From Actinomycetes bacterium (GTDB lineage Bacteria; Actinomycetota; Acidimicrobiia; Acidimicrobiales; Microtrichaceae): a stretch of DNA of 49,475 nt. Made by a program: the position numbers and the translations under genes. Below the pieces are notes generated by a model. That model did no database searches, had not been told where the DNA came from, and saw nothing but the letters and a program-made list of their open reading frames with translations. Shown one piece after another: positions 44,511 through 49,475 of the stretch. Position 1 is the stretch's first letter. Each line of letters starts with the position of its first letter. The stretch lies in NCBI GenBank assembly GCA_029782335.1, contig JAKOVA010000200.1, positions 1-49,475 on the forward strand, read 5' to 3'.

Positions 44511-44591
44511 GGTCGGGCCAGCCTAACGGTCACGACGTCCGCTTCCCGCAGCCCGCAGCCTCCCAGCCGCCGAGCGCGTCGGCGGCTGCGT

Positions 44592-45752
44592 TCAGGACTC
44601 GAAGAGCGCGTCGACGAACTCGTCAGGATCGAAATCGATCAGATCCGCTGCGGTCTCCCCCAGGCCGACCAGCTTCACCGGGATATCGAGCTCTTCGCGG
44701 ATCGCGAAGACGATCCCGCCCTTTGCCGACCCGTCGAGCTTCGTCAGCACGACGCCGCTCAGCGCCACCGCATCAGCGAACTGCCGTGCCTGCGCGAGCC
44801 CGTTCTGGCCGGTCGTCGCGTCGAGCACGAGCAAGACCTCGGTCACCTCACCCGCACCCTTGTCGGCGACTCGACGCACTTTCGAGAGCTCGTCCATCAG
44901 ATTGGACTTTGTGTGGAGTCTCCCGGCCGTGTCTGCGAGGACGACATCGGCGCCCTGCGCCGCCGCATGGGCGATGCCATCGAAAATGACCGCAGACGGA
45001 TCGCCACCTTCTGCGCCGCGAATCAAGGTTGCGCCACTGCGATCCGCCCACGTGGACAGTTGCTCCGCCGCAGCAGCGCGGAACGTATCTCCGGCCGCCA
45101 TCACCACCGAACGCCCCTCATCCGCGAGCCGGCGACCGACCTTGCCGATCGTCGTGGTCTTTCCGACTCCGTTGACACCCACGAACAGCCAGATGGTTGG
45201 GGACTCCTCGGCGAATCGAAGGGGTGTCGCTGCGCCCAGCCGCGAGCGCAGTTCACCCCGAACGGCCGCGACGAGATCCTCAGGTGAGGAGAGTTCCAAC
45301 TCCTTCACGCGGCTCCGAACGCTGTCGAGCACGTCGGTGGTCAACGCCACCCCGACATCCGCCCGGATCAGCGCCTCCTCGAGGTCGTCCCAGGCCTCCT
45401 GATCGATACGGCCGCGGCCCAGGACGGACCCCACGGCTGCGGCGAAGGTCGATCGAGCCTTCGCGAGACGGTCGCGCAGGCGTGGCGCTTCGAATACCTC
45501 GACGACCGCAGGCTCATCGAGGACCGACGTGTCGACCTCGGCCTCGATCAGGTCGTCGGCGACCGGCGGAGCCTCCGGTTCGTCGAGGACCAGCGTCGCC
45601 GACGCTGGAGCCTCATCGTGACGATCTGGCGGCGTGGGTCGCGCCGGTGGGGCGAGGTCGTCGGCGTGGGAGCGTCGGGACGAGACGACGAATCCCACGA
45701 TGGCGACGAGCGCCACCAGGGCCACGGCGACGACGATGACTACGGTCCACAT
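44592..45752 (-). CDS. ftsY: signal recognition particle receptor FtsY
   Basis: Membrane-linked GTPase partner of Ffh. 386 residues: an N-terminal membrane helix (VVIVVAVALVALVAIVGFVV), an acidic Pro-rich linker, the N domain and the G domain with GVNGVGKTTTIGKV, AAGDTFRAAAAEQL, DTAGRLHTK and TKLDGSAKGG. The true membrane helix is a common actinobacterial variant of the amphipathic anchor in enterobacteria. Confidence 0.98.
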   Translation of the reverse strand: MWTVVIVVAVALVALVAIVGFVVSSRRSHADDLAPPARPTPPDRHDEAPASATLVLDEPEAPPVADDLIEAEVDTSVLDEPAVVEVFEAPRLRDRLAKARSTFAAAVGSVLGRGRIDQEAWDDLEEALIRADVGVALTTDVLDSVRSRVKELELSSPEDLVAAVRGELRSRLGAATPLRFAEESPTIWLFVGVNGVGKTTTIGKVGRRLADEGRSVVMAAGDTFRAAAAEQLSTWADRSGATLIRGAEGGDPSAVIFDGIAHAAAQGADVVLADTAGRLHTKSNLMDELSKVRRVADKGAGEVTEVLLVLDATTGQNGLAQARQFADAVALSGVVLTKLDGSAKGGIVFAIREELDIPVKLVGLGETAADLIDFDPDEFVDALFES

Positions 45753-45780
45753 GGTGGCCGGAGCCTAATCGGGGCGGCGT

Positions 45781-45811
45781 CGGGCCCCGACGGTGACGCC
45801 GTCGGGGCCCG
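45781..45811 (-). terminator. strong hairpin after gdhA
   Basis: CGGGCCCCGACGG (45781-45793) and CCGTCGGGGCCCG (45799-45811) form a perfect 13-bp stem with a five-base loop, ten bases past the gdhA stop. No T-run follows on the minus strand, so it may act as an unusual or Rho-assisted terminator between gdhA and ftsY, or protect the 3' end. Confidence 0.55.
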
Positions 45812-45820
45812 GCAACCGGG

Positions 45821-47493
<1,673 letters not shown>

Positions 47494-47546
47494 GGGACTC
47501 CTCCGGTTGCTCGCGCATCGAACTGCATCCCGCTCGGGACCCGGGC

Positions 47547-47640
47547 AGTGTAGATGCAGGCCCAGACAGCCCTGTCCAGCCGGGGATCGATCGACGGCGT
47601 CCGAAGGTGAAAAGTCGGTATGAGTTGCCGGGTCCCGGCA
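47547..47640. promoter_or_regulatory. divergent region with two palindromes
   Basis: The 208-base gap between the zinc-finger gene and moxR holds TGCCGGG T CCCGGCA (47626-47640) and GACAG CC CTGTC (47565-47576), both perfect palindromes suited to a dimeric regulator. A TACACT at 47552-47547 on the minus strand could be the -10 element of the zinc-finger/gdhA unit. No plus-strand promoter for moxR is clear. Confidence 0.35.
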
Positions 47641-47701
47641 CCCTGAGTTGCCCCGCCCGGCGTAGCGTGTGGAACGCATTTTGTTGTGGCACGGAGGAAA
47701 C

Positions 47702-48958
47702 GTGGACGATTCGCCAGCAGCACGCCTTGAGCGGGTGCTCTTCGAGATCAAGAAGGTCATCGTCGGGCAGGACCGGGCGATCGAGCGCATGTTGGTCAGC
47801 CTCCTGGCGCGGGGCCACTGCCTGCTCGAGAGCGTCCCGGGCCTCGCAAAGACCCTGTCGGTCGAAACGATGGCGAAGGCCGTCGGTGGCACCTTCCACC
47901 GCATCCAGTTCACACCCGACCTCCTCCCCGCCGACATCGTCGGAACGCGGATCTACCGGGGCTCCAGTGAACGATTCGACATCGAACTGGGGCCGGTGTT
48001 CGCGAACTTCGTGCTCGCCGACGAGATCAACCGAGCACCCGCGAAGGTGCAATCGGCGCTCCTCGAGGTCATGGCGGAGCACCACGTCACGATCGGCGGC
48101 GTCACCCACGACGTTCCGGAGCCGTTCCTCGTCCTCGCGACCCAGAACCCGATCGAGTCCGAGGGTGTCTACCCACTGCCAGAAGCACAACGCGACCGCT
48201 TCCTGATGAAGATCCTGCTCGGCTACCCCTCGCCGCAGGAGGAGGCGGAGATCGTTGTCCGGATGGGCGTTGCCACCCCCGAGGTCACCCCGATCCTCAA
48301 CCCGGTGGAACTTTCGGAACTCCAGTCGGCCGCAGATCAGGTGTACGTGGAACGAGCGGTACTCGAGTACGCCGTCAACCTCGTGCTCGCGACGCGGAAT
48401 CCCGAGCAGTTCCGGATGCCCGAGCTGCGAGCGTTCATCGAGTTCGGCGCGAGCCCACGCGCAAGCCTCGGCCTCGTCCGGGCCGCTCGAGCCATGGCGC
48501 TGCTGCGTGGCCGTTCCTACGTGGTGCCCCAAGACGTCTTCGACGTCGCCCCCGAGATCCTTCGCCACCGGCTGCTGCTCAGCTACGAGGCGCTCGCTCA
48601 GGAAGTCGACAGCGAGGCGATCCTCGCCCGGTTGCTTGCGACCGTCCCGGCACCGCAGGTGGCACCGAGCCAGAGCACCGGCGACGCGTGGTACGGCAGG
48701 GCGACCGATGCGAGCGCCTGGGCTCCGCCAAGCACCAATCCGTTGCCACCGCCCTCAACGCATGGTGCAACGACCCTTCCGACCGCGCCGTCGGCCCCGC
48801 CCACCCTTCCCGCGCCCCCACCTCCTGCGTCGGTGCCCGCGCCTCCCGCGCCCCCTGCGTCGGTGCCCGCGCCACCCCCTCCCCCGCCGGTGGCTCCGTC
48901 GCCGATCGACTCCACCGCGACACCACCGGTGGCGCCGATCGAGGAGCGTCCCGCGTGA
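47702..48958 (+). CDS. MoxR family AAA+ ATPase with proline-rich tail
   Basis: MoxR ATPases act as chaperone-like factors, usually with a von Willebrand-type partner. 418 residues: Walker A ESVPGLAKT near residue 42 (Ser replaces the first Gly), Walker B VLADEINRAP near 104, and LATQNPIE. After the AAA+ core, from about residue 325, there is a roughly 95-residue tail of Pro, Ala, Ser and Thr with near-identical ASVPAP blocks. The GTG at 47702 has GGAGG four bases upstream; an in-frame GTG at 47669 is less supported. Its stop overlaps the DUF58 start as GTGA. Confidence 0.93.
   Translation: MDDSPAARLERVLFEIKKVIVGQDRAIERMLVSLLARGHCLLESVPGLAKTLSVETMAKAVGGTFHRIQFTPDLLPADIVGTRIYRGSSERFDIELGPVFANFVLADEINRAPAKVQSALLEVMAEHHVTIGGVTHDVPEPFLVLATQNPIESEGVYPLPEAQRDRFLMKILLGYPSPQEEAEIVVRMGVATPEVTPILNPVELSELQSAADQVYVERAVLEYAVNLVLATRNPEQFRMPELRAFIEFGASPRASLGLVRAARAMALLRGRSYVVPQDVFDVAPEILRHRLLLSYEALAQEVDSEAILARLLATVPAPQVAPSQSTGDAWYGRATDASAWAPPSTNPLPPPSTHGATTLPTAPSAPPTLPAPPPPASVPAPPAPPASVPAPPPPPPVAPSPIDSTATPPVAPIEERPA
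48824..48873 (+). repeat. 20-base direct repeat in the moxR tail
   Basis: The 20-base unit beginning CCTGCGTCGGTGCCC occurs at 48824-48843 and again at 48854-48873, thirty bases apart, both in the same frame, encoding repeated PASVPAP blocks. It is the kind of repeat that changes tail length by slippage. Confidence 0.7.
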
Positions 48959-49475
48959 AGGCGCCGCCCCAACAACCACCCGAGGACGCGTCGACGATCT
49001 CCCAGAGCCGGACGGTGTTGCGGCGCCTCGAACTCGAAGTCAGCCGCCGCCTCGACGGGATCCTCCAAGGCGACCACCGCGGATTGGTCCCCGGCCACGG
49101 CTCCGAACCGGGTGAAGCGCGCGCCTATCAACCCGGCGATGACGTCCGTCGCATCGACTGGAACGTGTCCGCACGAACCAACTCCATCCACCTCCGTGAA
49201 ACGATCGCGGAACGTGAGCTGGAGACCTGGCTGTTGGTCGACCGCTCCGCGAGCATGGCCTTCGGCACCGCCCTACGCGAGAAGGCCGATATCGTCCTTG
49301 CGGCGTGCGCCTCCGTCGGTGTGCTGACCGCGCGTGGGGGCAACCGCCTCGGCGCGTTGATCAACGGCCCAACGGGCCTCGACACGATTCCCGCGCGACA
49401 AGGACGAGCACACCTGCTGGCCTTGTTGGACCGCATCCGACGAACGACCGCTGACGACGCTGGAGCGACCTCGAA
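48955..49475 (+). CDS. DUF58 / von Willebrand-type partner of MoxR (partial)
   Basis: Starts at GTG 48955 overlapping the moxR stop (GTGA) and is open to the window end, 173 residues seen. EARAYQPGDDVRRIDWNVSA is the DUF58 signature, followed by LETWLLVDRSASMAF, a MIDAS-like DxSxS metal site. MoxR-DUF58 pairs are usually followed by transglutaminase-like or vWA membrane proteins, which would lie beyond the window. Confidence 0.93.
   Translation, partial: MKAPPQQPPEDASTISQSRTVLRRLELEVSRRLDGILQGDHRGLVPGHGSEPGEARAYQPGDDVRRIDWNVSARTNSIHLRETIAERELETWLLVDRSASMAFGTALREKADIVLAACASVGVLTARGGNRLGALINGPTGLDTIPARQGRAHLLALLDRIRRTTADDAGATS

Noticed and set aside
42822..45287. 821-residue plus-strand frame
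   Set aside because: Antisense to rpsP, ffh and ftsY; no domain and His/Arg/Asp-rich shadow composition.

Overview
This is a GC-rich (about two thirds G+C), almost fully coding stretch of an actinobacterial chromosome. The gene order (rpsP, rimM, trmD, rplS, yraN, comM, dprA, xerC, whiG-type sigma, M23 peptidase, rpsB, tsf, pyrH, frr, cdsA, dxr, rseP, ispG, then rimP, nusA, ylxR, infB, rbfA, truB, ribF, rpsO, pnp, dapB) is the conserved Actinomycetota translation/envelope/isoprenoid superblock. The short archaeal-type prolyl-tRNA synthetase, the CDS composition and the frequent 4-nt stop/start overlaps make a lineage such as Acidimicrobiia plausible; this is inference, not proof. I see no tRNA, rRNA, CRISPR, insertion sequence, prophage or toxin-defence island.

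Layout, left to right. 1-6.4 kb: tail of an unidentified plus-strand gene, SURF1, an acyl-CoA ligase, a DedA-like membrane protein, dapB, a lipoprotein with a probable beta-propeller, and a crotonase. 6.4-19.4 kb: minus-strand RNA/translation block: M16 peptidase, pnp, rpsO, an alpha/beta hydrolase, ribF, truB, rbfA, infB, ylxR, nusA, rimP. 19.6-24.4 kb: proS, and divergent from it a 2-oxoacid dehydrogenase pair (E2, then a fused E1 alpha-beta). 24.4-34.7 kb: ispG, rseP, dxr, cdsA, frr, pyrH, tsf, rpsB, a degenerate LytM protein and a WhiG/FliA-type sigma factor. 34.7-40.7 kb: xerC, dprA, comM, an exported SurE-like lipoprotein, a YceH (DUF480) protein, a tiny two-gene plus-strand unit, yraN. 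40.7-45.8 kb: rplS, trmD, rimM, khpA, rpsP, ffh, ftsY. 45.8-49.5 kb: gdhA coupled to a TraR/DksA-type zinc-finger gene and, divergent, a moxR-DUF58 pair cut by the window end.

No gap exceeds 300 bases; the longest (10157-10397, 47494-47701, 19446-19638, 10677-10843, 11945-12104) are described as sites below where they hold visible structure.

This is mainly an ordinary housekeeping region and I did not find a new multi-gene system. The most unusual signals are: (i) three genes (SURF1, rimM, ylxR) whose conserved N-termini can only be reached from CTG or ATA codons sitting exactly on the upstream gene's stop codon (CTGA, CTGA, ATAG), alongside ordinary ATGA/GTGA/TTGA couplings; (ii) a SurE nucleotidase fold carried by a lipoprotein; (iii) a CdsA with a roughly 220-residue acidic extension; (iv) an E2 acyltransferase with no recognisable subunit-binding domain next to a fused E1; (v) hairpins in the rpsO leader and between rpsO and pnp; and (vi) a 9-bp inverted repeat spanning divergent -10 elements between proS and the dehydrogenase genes.
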